From contig CP136069.1 of assembly GCA_032622095.1 (NCBI GenBank), positions 18,365,326-18,429,325 on the forward strand: a stretch of DNA of 64,000 nucleotides, in the 5' to 3' direction. The position numbers and the translations under genes are program-made. Shown here in pieces: positions 11,138-21,232 of this stretch; position 1 is the stretch's first letter, and each line of letters begins with the position of its first letter. This DNA comes from Siphonodentalium dalli. Taxonomy: Eukaryota > Mollusca > Scaphopoda > Gadilida > Siphonodentaliidae. The notes under the pieces were generated by a model. The model was not told the DNA's origin, did not search any database, and saw nothing but the letters and a program-made list of their open reading frames with translations.

Positions 11138-12440
11138 ACATGGGTGAACGCGCGGGATAATTGGAAGACAGCAAATTATCGTGATCTATAATTACTCGGC
11201 GAGATTCCACGAGATTCGATGCCGCCTCATATATACAACCTGGTCGTTAGAGTGAGTCTGCGTGATTATGAGCACTAAACATGTCCCGTAAGGTCTCTCG
11301 AGAATGGTAGGGTATATATTACAAACATAGTAATGAAACTACTTTAAGCATGGTTTATATATATTTGGAAGTTAGTGGCATGAGGTATGTTTATACGTTA
11401 GATTGTGAGTTCAATATCCATAATAATGGACCTTTTTTAAATTGAAGGACGACAGTCATCATGCAATGTAAAGAATATAACCAGCATTCCATTCTTGTGG
11501 TGGAAATTAAGTTCAATCATGACAGAAGTGCAATACATGTACAGTACCAGTCAGAAGAAGTGGTATATTGAGCGCGCTTAATTTGAAAAAGGCGCGATTA
11601 TAGCGCAATGCTTAAAATCTGTCGCGCTTATTATATATTGCGATATTGAGCGCAAAATATTGCGATCTTTAGCTCGTAAAATTTCATACAGACCCGATAT
11701 AGTGTACATACAGTGTACATATAGAATATGCAACTATAATTATACACAAATCTAAAAAATTGTCTCTACTAAGGCAATAACCAATATAGAAGAAGCAATG
11801 ATTTGCTTTATATGTCACAATTTTGAGCGCAAGATGCCGCAATATTAAGCGCGAAATATTGCGATATTAAGCGCAAAATATTGCAATAATATCGCAAGCC
11901 ACGCGCTTATAAGCGGTTCCTTTTGCAATATTATTGCGATATTGGGCGCGAAAATAGCGCGCGTTATATACCACTTCTTTTGACTGGTACTGCATTATGT
12001 CAATAATATAATATGGTAAAGTTCATGTCCCACTGTCGGCTTTAAACGGTGTTGCATGAATTTCGTTGGGAAACTTGGCATAACCGGCTCACACTATATA
12101 CTGGGTGATATTTCTCACCACGTGTATATAGGTATAATGTTAAAAGCAACATTCTCCAAATTAATCATCGCAAATGAATGTCGATTATAGCTAAGAAAGT
12201 TGGTGGAACGTTTTGGATCCCACATCAGTGGACAACGCCCGGGATGATTTTAAGACAGCAAATTATCGTGATGTATAATTATGCGGCGAGATTCCACGAG
12301 ATTCGATGGCCGCCTCAGATATACAACCTGCTCGTTCGAGTGAGTCTGCGTGATTATGAACACTAAACATGTCCTTGTAATATCACTTGGGAGTGCTAAA
12401 ATATAGATCACAAACATAGTCATGAAGCAACTTTAGGCAT
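11138..12440 (+). repeat. Direct duplication of ~215 bp flanking a MITE
   Basis: About 11138-11360 recurs at 12228-12440. Both contain 'agacagcaaattatcgtgat', 'gcgagattccacgagattcg' and 'gtgagtctgcgtgattatga'. The foldback at 11542-11992 lies between. The 62-codon frame at 12178-12366 covers the second copy. The first copy differs by indels that break it, which argues against coding. Confidence 0.7.
11542..11992. mobile_element. GCGC-rich foldback MITE
   Basis: The ends are CAGTACCAGTCAGAAGAAGT and a complementary ...CTTTTGACTGGTACTG. The inner arms continue as 'ggtatattgagcgcgctt' against 'gcgcgcgttatatacc'. The interior repeats a motif close to GCGCAAAATATTGCGATATT several times in both orientations. 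The flanks are TA on the left and CA on the right, so a TA target is possible but unproven. Confidence 0.75.
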
Positions 12441-12455
12441 GGTTTGGATGCGGGT

Positions 12456-12490
12456 GGGACACAGGACACAGGACACAGGACACAGGAGGG
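12456..12490 (+). repeat. (GGACACA)n short tandem repeat
   Basis: Four or five contiguous copies of a 7-bp unit 'ggacaca', in a C/A-GG purine-rich stretch. Confidence 0.9.
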
Positions 12491-12640
12491 GGTTGTCTTG
12501 ATGCATGTATACAACACTGTGCTATGGTTTTTGGCAACTGTGGTGCAGTGCATGTGGTGGAATGTGACCATGGCAGCCACGTGTGTATATACGCATGTAT
12601 TCGCAAGTTATCTTTTATTACAATATATGTGTAATTGTGT

Positions 12641-12855
12641 TAAAGTGGTGTGAAACCCTCCGATAGGGTGATCAAATAGAAATGGAGAATAATCTTGCTC
12701 ACACGCGTGATTCGTATATATTAATTAATTGCAGCGACTCTCGATGGCGAAGTCATTTTCGTTAGTTTATCAGCGTTAGTTGCGTCCCGATTCGAGAAGT
12801 AAATATGTACAATTGACTGTATTTCAGACAATGTTTTCTATGGAGAGGTATGGTC
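12641..12855 (+). repeat. Rep-A left half, interrupted by a LINE
   Basis: It begins TTAAAGTGGTGTGAAACCCTCC and ends 'tatggagaggtatggtc', where the LINE starts. The repeat resumes at 17508 with the same AGGTATGGTC. Intact Rep-A at 5085-5445 reads straight through this point. Confidence 0.75.
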
Positions 12856-14176
12856 TTTAAACATATTTTATTTGTATATCGAATAATACAAAAGGGATTG
12901 GGGACAAGTTACAAAACTTACTTTGCCCCTCTCCCTGTTTACAATAATATTATTCATACAAAATTTTGAAGGAGAGATTCAAAATCATATATAGGTTAAA
13001 CATATTTACGTGCGCTCGCGCAACAGTATGGCGATCAGACAGATTCGTACGTAGCTTGGTGTCACCCTACTCCGTTTCACTCCATGACGTCACCAAAAAC
13101 GACGTAAAACCTCGCGGCGTTCTGACATTTTTACTGTGCCGCGTTTTTGCTATGTTTATTTTATGTGTTGTTTTCGATTATTTGTTTGTCGCCGATATCG
13201 CCATTTGTCCGGATTTACTGTTTCTATATTTAAAACTGGCATGCTCGTAGTGAGCCTCGATTTCGATTTTTTTCTCCCAGGTCAAAATACGTCAGAGTTA
13301 TGACAAAAATAGATCGACCTACATTTTCTCCATCAGAACTCTACATCAAAGAGTCTATAGACTCCTTCGGGACCTACATAGACTCCTTCATTTGGGTATT
13401 TTTACTTATAATTGGGAAGTTTTATCATTTTTTGGTTCGTGCGAAGACCTCTTTTTATCGTGCGGGAAAAGAGAGACATTCAAAACGCGATTTCGTAATT
13501 CGACGCAATAGGCTGAATAGCCTAACCTTCAGCCGAGTTCCGGGTCAAATACGACGAATGACGTAACACAAAACAAAACGCATTTGTTGACACAAACACC
13601 GTTTGAAGAGTTTATTATTACATAAAATGATCGTTATTGATTAATTATTGATATTTATTGTTGCATATTGGCTGTTATCAATATTTACACAAATGGTATT
13701 AATTATTTCTTATAATTGCTCCTTTGGTCAACTTTGACTATCGGAAAATGAAAATGAAAATACTGTATGCCGCTGAAAAAAATGTAATCGATATTAAAGT
13801 CTCATCCTTTCGGCAACATGGAATTGGTTTTAATTACTTAAATGATTAATATAGTAATTTGCCTTTTATCTGTGATGAAATGAGAAATGGTAATTGTCTT
13901 TTTTTTGCTAACGTTTAAATTAAATTAAATAAATTAAGTAAAATACAGTGAAATTATTTTTTTAATAATTGTTTATTACATTTTTGCGCACGTTGGCATC
14001 TCTCTGAGTGCATTCTAGTTACATTTACAAATGAGTGGGTTCGGGTTTGGGGTGGGAGGTGCCAAAACCGATTTGTGACTAATTTGCTTTTTGTGGCTAT
14101 TCTGAAATGCGTTTGATTATCCGATTTCGAATCGTTTAGTCGCTGTTATATATCGATGGACTATCTTGAAGAGAAT
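12856..14176 (-). other. 3' region of LINE-1W, non-coding
   Basis: Lies between the end of the RT frame and the 3' junction. Plus-strand frames at 12966-13250 and 13300-13566 have no recognisable motifs. Part of this stretch may be a further insertion, since 1.3 kb is long for a LINE 3' UTR, but no internal boundary was found. Confidence 0.45.
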
Positions 14177-16307
14177 TTAGTTTCTTCTATTTGAGATATC
14201 GGGAATTCCGAGAAGTAAATCATTGATATGTGTAATTTTCAGTCCTTCTTGGTATAATTTTTGACACATTTCCATTCGTTCGGTGTGAAATACGGGACAC
14301 GCCCAGAGGTAGTGGTAAGTATCTTCGCATGGATTTCCACAATGGCATTGGGGGCTGTCAGAGATATAATTTTGGAACATATCGGAACGTGGGTTGCTGC
14401 ATTTGTTACGCAATTTGGCATGGGCGACATTAAGCGTTCTACGACATGTATATAGAAGTATGATGGTGGTTTTACTGTAGGATCTATTAATTCGAGATAA
14501 AATTTGAAGTCTGCGATAGATTCGGCATCTGTTATTTCTGTGGGTATGTCATTCCACGATTTTAAAGTAGCGGGGAAGAATGATTTTTTTAAATGCTCGG
14601 TGTTACAGAAGTAAGAATTTTCCCGGTTTTCTCAAGTTATATCCAGAGACTTCAGATGATCTAGGTGTTAGAAGATTTTGTAGGTATTCGGGGGCATCGT
14701 CATTTACTATTTTATACATTGCTTGTAGTTTATGGATCTCTCTTCTCTTGCTCAGTGTTGGTCAGCCAACTTCATTTAGAAGGTTTATATTGGACACTGA
14801 TCGTGTGAGGCCACTAACTGTTCGGGCGGCATCGCAATGTAATCGGTCGAGCTTCTCGGTTAGGTATTTGGGGGCACAATCCCAGACTACATCGGAGTAA
14901 TCAAATAGTGGTAGGATAAAAGTTTTATAAATGCTTTCAAGCGATCTTCGGTCAAGCTGATACTTAAATCTTCGGAGCTGTGCTAAGCGTGAGGCTATCT
15001 GTTTTTTATACCATTTAGGTGATTATTCCATTTTAAGTTAGCTTGGAGTTCCAGACCGATGTGTTTATGTGTTTCAACAAATGAGATTGGATCCTGTTTA
15101 AAGGTTAAGTCGGGGGCTTCCCCAGAAGTCCCCGTTAGTGCATAGGACATACTAATTGTTTTAGAAGGATTAAAGTTTACTAACCAGTTTTCAGACCATT
15201 TGGAGGTCACTATTCATGACGCGGCCTAATTCATTTAGGTCATAGTGACTATTTGTTAGACATGTGTCGTCGGCGTACATTCTCGTAAAAGAAAGTATGT
15301 TGTCTGGTAAATCGTTGATATAGACAAGGAAGAGGAAGGGTCCTAAGATTTAGCCATGTGGTACACCAGCTGGGATGATCTCGTATTCAGAAAAGGTGTT
15401 ATTTACTAAGACTCTTTGTTGCCGTTTATGAAGGTATATATATAGTCATCTATCCATCTCAATGTTCTCCCGCGAACTCCATAATTATATAGCTTATATA
15501 ACAGTCCCTGTGCCAAACTCTCTCGAATGCTTTGGAAATATCACAGAAAACAGAGCATGTATATAGTCCTTTGTTGAGAGATTGACATAGGTGATTGTAG
15601 AGGTCTATCAGTTGGTGAGATGTGCTGTGGCCGGTTATGAAACCAGATTGGTTGGAATAAAGTAATTTATTGTCGTCAAAGAACGGACTTATTTGTTTTA
15701 GTACAAGTTTTTCAAACGCTTTCCCAAGACAAGGAAGCAGGGAGTTAGGTCGATAGTTTTTTGTGTCGGCTGGGTCATCTTTTTTTAAAATTGGAACAAC
15801 GTTAGCCTTTTTCCAGGTAGATGGAAACTTTGCGTTGTTGAAGGATTTATTGAAAATTATTGACAGAGTTTATGCTATTGATTCAGCTGTTGAATTTAAC
15901 ATTTTCGCACTTATTCCATCATGTCCATGGGCTTTATTCAGTTTAAGCGATGTTAATACAGAAATTATCTCATCCTGCGTAAATTCCAATTCCGTTAGTT
16001 CTTTTTCACAACGCGATTTGAATGGTGGTACTTTTTGGGATGAATCGTTAATCGAAGAATTGGAAATGAAACTTTTATTCAGCAGGTTGGCTTTGTCCAG
16101 ATCGTATGTTACGTAGAGTTTTCCGTTTATATCAATCGTGTTGCTCGTGTTGGGGAAAGAGCTTGGAGTAGATAGGGGTGGGATACAATTTGTTTTCTTT
16201 TTACATAGCAAGAAATTTACTAATTGCCAAAAATCGCGGGGGGATAATGAGTCTTTAACCCGATTTTCCAGTTTCTCTTCATATTTTGCTTTTACGAACT
16301 TTTTCAT
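14177..16307 (-). pseudogene. Reverse transcriptase domain of LINE-1W, frameshifted
   Basis: The RT half of the polyprotein is split over several frames. The first piece, 15870-16307, contains the pre-RT linker and motif ...LKLNKAHGHDGIS..., the start of the polymerase fingers. Further downstream the minus strand encodes a ...FCDISKAFERVWH... motif (about 15500-15560). The catalytic YADD lies at 15267-15278. The post-catalytic ...WLVNFNPSKT... lies in 14995-15210. The frame 14177-14413 ends the protein with a zinc-knuckle-like CHCGNPCEDTYHYLWACP. Catalytic residues survive but indels and stops separate the pieces. It would convert LINE RNA to DNA at the nicked target if intact. Confidence 0.88.
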
Positions 16308-17455
16308 GTTATTAATTTTTTTCTGGTATTCTTATACTGTTGCCACGTATCAGGGCGATTGTTTTTTAGCGCTTTGTTTCGTAATTTTTCTCTTTTGCGG
16401 ATTTCTTTTCTAATGTCGGAATTAAACCAAATTTTGTCTTTTGGGCGTATTGTCACTTTTGACTGTGGGATTGTTGGATTCATGATGGAGAGAAATGTCT
16501 CCTGAAAATTGTTAACTATAGTATCTACGTCTGGTGCAGATAGGATATCATCCCAGTTTGTGTTACTAAGCAGGCTATTTGCTCTTTCAAAATTTGCTCT
16601 AGTATAATTCCAAACCGTTCTCTGGAAAGAGGTGGTGGGGGAGTAATCGTATTCTAATGTTACATAAATACCACGGTGGTCTGAGACTCCTGGGTTAATG
16701 ACGTCGGTGTCAATAACGCGGAAGGTATTGCTGATTACAATTGGATCAAGAAGTGTGCTCGATGTATTTGTGATCCTAGTAGGGGCTGTTATCACATTTT
16801 TAATACTATAAAAATCTATAATTTCTTTAAGTTTGGAAGAGCTATCTAGAAGGTTAGAATTAAAGTCACCTGTAATGATAACATTTTCGGTTATTTCTAG
16901 AGCGTCTGCTATTGAGTTATCAAGGTACTCCCAATAGTTTGGATCACAGTATTGTTCTGATCTATAGGACATTCCTAAGAGAATGTGAGTTTTCTTCGAG
17001 AAAATATCAAACCATAATATCGAGGAATCGAATTCTAAATCGTATCTTCGTCTGTGGACTATGTGATTTGCAAACATTACGCATATTCCCCCTCCTTTGG
17101 AATCACGGTCCTTGCGGACAGGTGGGTAGTAGCCAGGAATATTTAATTTATCGGATGGATATGAAGGGTCAAGATGGGTCTGACTCTCACTAAAACACAG
17201 GATGTCATACTCGTCAATGATATCAACTATCTTTTCGAGCTTATTGCGAATACTTCGGATATTGTAATGAAATATAGAGATTGAATGACTATTTACAGGT
17301 AATGTATTAGGGCCTGGGTTCTTTTCAATGTCGCCGGATAACATAAGGATTAGACAGATCAGAATCAAACATATCTTCAGATTGAATATTCGGAAGTTGC
17401 ATTTTAAGGGTCCAACATTTTTTGCCGCCTGAGATTTTTTGGTTTTCTTCCTCAA
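16304..17455 (-). CDS. LINE-1W N-terminal ORF: 2A-like peptide plus AP endonuclease
   Basis: This 383-residue open frame begins at the first in-frame ATG after the short leader. Residues 1-20 are basic and 27-40 are strongly hydrophobic (NLKICLILICLILMLS). GDIEKNPGP follows at 41-49, matching the 2A ribosome-skipping consensus DxExNPGP with the break expected between Gly48 and Pro49. An exonuclease-endonuclease-phosphatase domain follows with the catalytic set visible: Asn65 (HYNIRSI), Glu90 (SESQ), GGGICV 121-126, Asp197/Asn199 (TGDFNS), Asp237 (LLDPI), and Asp259/His260 (SDHRG). It would nick target DNA for target-primed reverse transcription. The frame stops at an A-run where the RT frame should continue, most simply a frameshift. 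2A-like sequences are known at the N-termini of some invertebrate non-LTR elements. Confidence 0.9.
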   Translation of the reverse strand: MRKKTKKSQAAKNVGPLKCNFRIFNLKICLILICLILMLSGDIEKNPGPNTLPVNSHSISIFHYNIRSIRNKLEKIVDIIDEYDILCFSESQTHLDPSYPSDKLNIPGYYPPVRKDRDSKGGGICVMFANHIVHRRRYDLEFDSSILWFDIFSKKTHILLGMSYRSEQYCDPNYWEYLDNSIADALEITENVIITGDFNSNLLDSSSKLKEIIDFYSIKNVITAPTRITNTSSTLLDPIVISNTFRVIDTDVINPGVSDHRGIYVTLEYDYSPTTSFQRTVWNYTRANFERANSLLSNTNWDDILSAPDVDTIVNNFQETFLSIMNPTIPQSKVTIRPKDKIWFNSDIRKEIRKREKLRNKALKNNRPDTWQQYKNTRKKLIT

Positions 17456-17507
17456 GTCGAAGACTCCAATCGCTGCCCTATACTGGTCGATGGTCGCTGC
17501 CCTATAC

Positions 17508-17640
17508 AGGTATGGTCGATTTACTTCAGATTTTCGACGATGTTAGTAGAATGCTACACTCCTCCAGTTCGCAAAACGCCTGAATACTTACCTATCGGTT
17601 TCACGCACCCGAACAATATATGTCTTTAAATGTTGTTTAA
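17508..17640 (+). repeat. Rep-A right half
   Basis: Resumes with AGGTATGGTC and continues 'gatttacttcagattttcg', 'atgttagtagaatgctac' and 'atatgtctttaaatg', in register with the intact copy at 5085. Confidence 0.75.
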
Positions 17641-17828
17641 ATATCATGTTAATCGGCACACCAAATGCTATATTGGTGAAATGATAAATGACATAGAAAT
17701 TGTTGACACCCCACATGCATAGTATAACACAAATGACCACTCGGATTCTATGTGCATGTCCCTCCAAATATGTCCACAATATTCCGCCAAGTAATCACTT
17801 TTTACATCAATTTACATCATGCTCCCTG

Positions 17829-18003
17829 CATGACTCGTCCAATCATTGTGGGTCCCCACGCTGCGTGACTCGTCCAATCATTGTGGGTCCCCACGTTGCA
17901 TGACTCGTCCAATCATTGTGGGTCCCCACGTTGCATGACTCGTCCAATCATTGTGGGTCCACACGTTGCATGACTCGTCCAATCAGTGTGGGTCCCCACG
18001 TTG
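17829..18003 (+). repeat. 35-bp minisatellite, 5 units
   Basis: The unit is 'catgactcgtccaatcat' plus 'tgtgggtccccacgttg'. Each contains the self-complementary GTGGGTCCCCAC and a CCAAT box-like string. One unit has a G/A change (ctgcgtgac). Confidence 0.92.
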
Positions 18004-18134
18004 TTTATGGTAAAATCTAGCCTTGATTTATTGACAAGTACGGAAACCGAACGACAGCACGCCCGTAGTGAGACGTCTGTCCGCACGTTGCGGTGTTGTA
18101 CTTTAACGTACCTTATAGCTCTCAGTTGTCATTA

Positions 18135-18820
18135 TAATTACTCAATACCCACATAGCACACTTATATTCTATTTGACGTGGTGAAAATACATGTGACAAG
18201 AAACAGCAATTATCAATGGTCAAATATATGGACTGGTAAGACTTTAAAGGTACTCAATCCGACCAGACAGTCCCCATATCATCAAGTTACAACAACAAAC
18301 AAATTTCTTCAAAATAGGCTTTTGTTATCAGAATCGATTAATTACAACAAAATAATGCTAACCGCTGTCAACTATATGGTATAAAATTTTCCAAAACGTG
18401 ATATTTATCAACATGTTGTTCAACGAAATATGGCCGTACTATCACTGTCGTATTACAAAATTTGGCTGTATTATATACCACTTGATTTTAGAGTTATCCA
18501 TCTTCATTCGCAATTTTGGCCGAGACAATCGGTTTGACGACTCGTTTCTGGGCCACAAATAATTAAACATTTCGAGAAATAACAAATTTCAAAAATCGAT
18601 ATCTGATCACTCTGATCTTTGATGGGTGAATTCATCGATTCGAATCAAATATTGTTTACCCCCGAAGCCAAAGAATAGTAATTTAGGATCGTCTGATCGG
18701 ATTAAGTACCTTTAATTCACACATAGCAGAGTTATATTCTATTGACGTGGTGAAAATACATGTACGTGACAAGAAAAAGCAATTATCAATGGTCAAATAT
18801 ATGGTCTGGTAAGACTTAAA
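18135..18820 (+). repeat. ~105-bp direct repeat flanking a MITE
   Basis: Copies at 18135-18243 and 18718-18820 share 'acatagca', 'gacgtggtgaaaatacatgt' and 'aatggtcaaatatatgg'. The MITE at 18248-18711 separates them. The arrangement could be a tandem duplication with insertion at the junction or an abnormally long target duplication. Confidence 0.7.
18248..18711. mobile_element. AGGTACTC-type MITE, copy 1
   Basis: It is flanked by TTAA on both sides (18244-18247, 18712-18715). The ends are AGGTACTCAATCCG and its near-complement CGGATTAAGTACCT. The same family occurs at 58078-58557 with 'ttgattcgagtcgag'-type internal sequence in the opposite orientation. No transposase. TTAA targets suggest a piggyBac-like mobiliser. 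Confidence 0.8.
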
Positions 18821-18995
18821 TTTCAATTACAATTGGGAATTGGGGACTTCGGTCTGGTTCAATGGGGAAGTTCTTGGAAAATCTAACCCTTTCAATACGA
18901 CAGCTGCGCTGGTGCAGCATTAAATATAATGTGCCATTTATAGTGAATTCTCTTATATATATGAGTCCCACGGGGTACAGGTATATGCCATTTAA

Positions 18996-19507
18996 AGGCA
19001 CGGGCGGCGTTCGTTGCAGAAATATTCATATTTGTTCAAATCGCCACCAACAGAATGAATATTAAAATATATATAGTTTTGTTCATATGTCAAACATAAT
19101 CAGCGCGTATATTGTCGTCAAGACGTGCGATGGTGTACGTAAACAAGAGCCTGCTCGTGTTACAGAAGTTTTGCTTCTGTTTATATAATACAGCGCAATT
19201 CTATTGGTTAATCACACACAAATGATATAAACGCTCTTTGTTATTTCCATATCAGGAGAACAGTAACAAATAACGCTCTTTACGTTTACGATATCTGGAT
19301 CTAAACAAAAGCCAGGTTCTGCAACTTTTTTTGCTTTTGTTTACATAACAAAGTTAAAAACATTTGACAATAACAAACTGTTTATTCTATATTTCTGGTA
19401 TAAGAACAAAGTCTGTCTATACTTTACTATTCTTTCTGTTTATGGCGGTTTTTGACGGAGGTGACTATTTTAACAGCATATACCCACCGCCAACGCCGCC
19501 CGTATCA
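18996..19507. mobile_element. AGGCACGGGCGGCGTT-type MITE, copy 1
   Basis: TTAA flanks at 18992-18995 and 19508-19511. The ends are AGGCACGGGCGGCGTT and AACGCCGCCCGTATCA. The second copy is at 35785-36336. The interior contains the recurring module 'aaacgctctttgttatttcc' followed by 'atatcagg'. The 75-codon frame at 19364-19591 overlaps the right end and is not a convincing gene. Confidence 0.82.
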
Positions 19508-19842
19508 TTAAGGTCGGTCTATACCGTGACACCGCGTCTATATTCGTACGTATTACATGATTTCATGTTGATTGATTGTAATCGCACATAAACGACATGC
19601 AGTCATACGTGGCTATCGCGAGGGCGGACTGATTTGGCGAATACAATGGACGATACATGCATCTGCGACAGAACGCGTATATTGAACACATTTGTGTGCA
19701 ATATTGTTGCCATTGCCTAGAAACTATTAAGTATCTAATATCGTATAATCGCCATCGACGCGTGTTTTTGTTTTTACCAAATGGTGCACCAGGTGACGTT
19801 CTATAATCCAAAATTGACCGTTCGAACCGTTCGAACCTTTAA

Positions 19843-20360
19843 TGAGCTTTATTATACAGTCTTATAAAAAATCGGAACCCAATGGTTCTTCGTTGGTTCC
19901 CCACTTGTCCTCCAGGCGGAACCTGATTACGACTATTGAGAACCAAATTTAGAACCATTTGGTTCTTCATTATTTACACAAGCAGAACCAGTTGGTTCTC
20001 CACGAACGAAAATTGGTTCTTCGTTGATATAATTGGTTCTTCAACAATAATATTGGTTCCTCACAGAGAAAATTGAAGAACCAAATTTGGTTTTTCAAGT
20101 TTGTCCTCCAGGCGGAACCAATAGGTTCTTCGTGATTCAAATTTGGTTCTTCGTCTCAAGAACCAAATGGTTCTTCATTGGTTCTTCCTCAAGAACCAAT
20201 CCTTGGTTCTACATTGGTTCCAATTTGGTTCTCCATTAAGAACCAATTCCTCTTTCCCCCTTCCACCAAGCCGGAACCATTCGTTCTTCATTTGGAATAA
20301 TTTGGTTCCCTGTTGGATACAGCCCCAAGAACCAGTTGGATATGTAACATAGTTTGCATT
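19843..20360. repeat. AAGAACC/GGTTCTT-rich cluster
   Basis: More than twenty copies of GGTTCTT or AAGAACC occur in about 500 bp in both orientations, spaced irregularly, with a repeated 'tgtcctccaggcggaacc' at about 19908 and 20102. Related blocks lie at 24258-24385 and 24778-24900. Many overlapping small hairpins are possible. Frames on both strands are low complexity and not genes. Confidence 0.75.
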
Positions 20361-20957
20361 ATCAACACTGAAAAAATGCATTTCCTTCTCTGTACAGGTC
20401 AATTAGAAGAAATTTTTTCATAAATATAATCATTTATTCATTAAACTTGAAAATTATTCTACATATAGTCAGGTGGAAATTTTGGCACAATATTTTTAGG
20501 TATTGAGTATTTTAAAGATAGTAGACCATAGCTTGTAGATTTATTTGTCACTAATTTTTAAGACAAATCATTTTTTCAGTAAGTCAATAATCTCATTTAT
20601 GGTTTTGTTGTGAACGTGAATTTGTTTTAAAATGTTGGCATATGTATATTATAATGAGCAGAGACTTGAAATCTAAGTATTCAATTGTTTGATGACTTTT
20701 GATGATCACAAGTTTCTTTTGTTCAAATATATTTACAAATACTCCACCATCATTATCTTGCCCAATTTTGTTCCAGAACCCCAAGTCACGTTGAAATTTT
20801 TTTTACATTTATTTATTTATTTGAGATAACAGATGAATGAGTTTAATGACCAATTGGAAATACCATTATGGGATATTAATCATAATTTCAGTCCCTGTAG
20901 CAACATTTCTAATGGGACGACAAACTTCTGTTATAATTATTTCCTTATTTGAAATTA
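20361..20957. other. No supported feature
   Basis: AT-rich, with a 'tttatttattt' run near 20810. Short frames only. Confidence 0.3.
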
Positions 20958-21232
20958 TCAGGCCTCAAAATAAGGTGCCGGACATTTGCAGAATGAGGGC
21001 TCCAGAGGGTGAATTTAGTAATGCTACCCCGTATAGCGGGCTAACATCACCATATTCACCATCTAGGGGCCCCATTGTGTTTGGATATTAATCAGCTATT
21101 GAGAACTACCTTCAGAAGGAGGTCCTCAGAGGGTGAATTTGGTGATGTTAGCCCGCTATGATGGGTAGCATCACTAAATGCATCTGCTGGAGACCTCATT
21201 CTGCAAATGACCGGCACCTTATTTAGCTGCCT
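20958..21232. mobile_element. Double-palindrome element with ATAAGGTGCCGG ends
   Basis: The outer ends are 'aataaggtgccgga' and 'ccggcaccttattt'. Inside lie the module 'catttgcagaatgagg' and its complement, and arms 'gagggtgaattt' repeated in both orientations. The same interior occurs at 43246-43512 with different outer ends (AAATAGGGTGTCTGTC type). Internal 'atagcgggctaacatcacc' forms small stems. Confidence 0.72.

Larger units (their letters stand above)
12856..17507 (-). mobile_element. LINE-1W: near full-length APE-type non-LTR retrotransposon
   Basis: This 4652-bp insertion lies on the minus strand between two copies of AGGTATGGTC (12846-12855 and 17508-17517), a 10-bp target-site duplication. 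Intact Rep-A shows the empty site. Reading the minus strand 5' to 3', there is a short leader with two copies of 'tatagggcagcga', then a 2A-like N-terminus, an AP endonuclease domain, a reverse transcriptase with YADD, and a C-terminal CxC...H...C motif. A long 3' region of about 1.3 kb ends in '...aaatatgtttaaa'. No separate ORF1 is evident. The RT frame is broken, so the copy is defective. The domain order suits the CR1/L2/jockey-like group. The exact clade is not resolved. Confidence 0.9.

Noticed and set aside
13300-13566. 88-codon plus-strand frame as a host gene
   Set aside because: It lies antisense within the bounded LINE insertion and shows no motif.
16290-16320. Overlapping stop and start (ATGA) between the LINE-1W frames, suggesting termination-reinitiation
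   Set aside because: It falls in an A-run typical of single-base indels, and other frameshifts occur later in the same RT. A plain frameshift is simpler.
17829-18003. CRISPR-like 35-bp repeats
   Set aside because: No spacers lie between units. This is an ordinary minisatellite.
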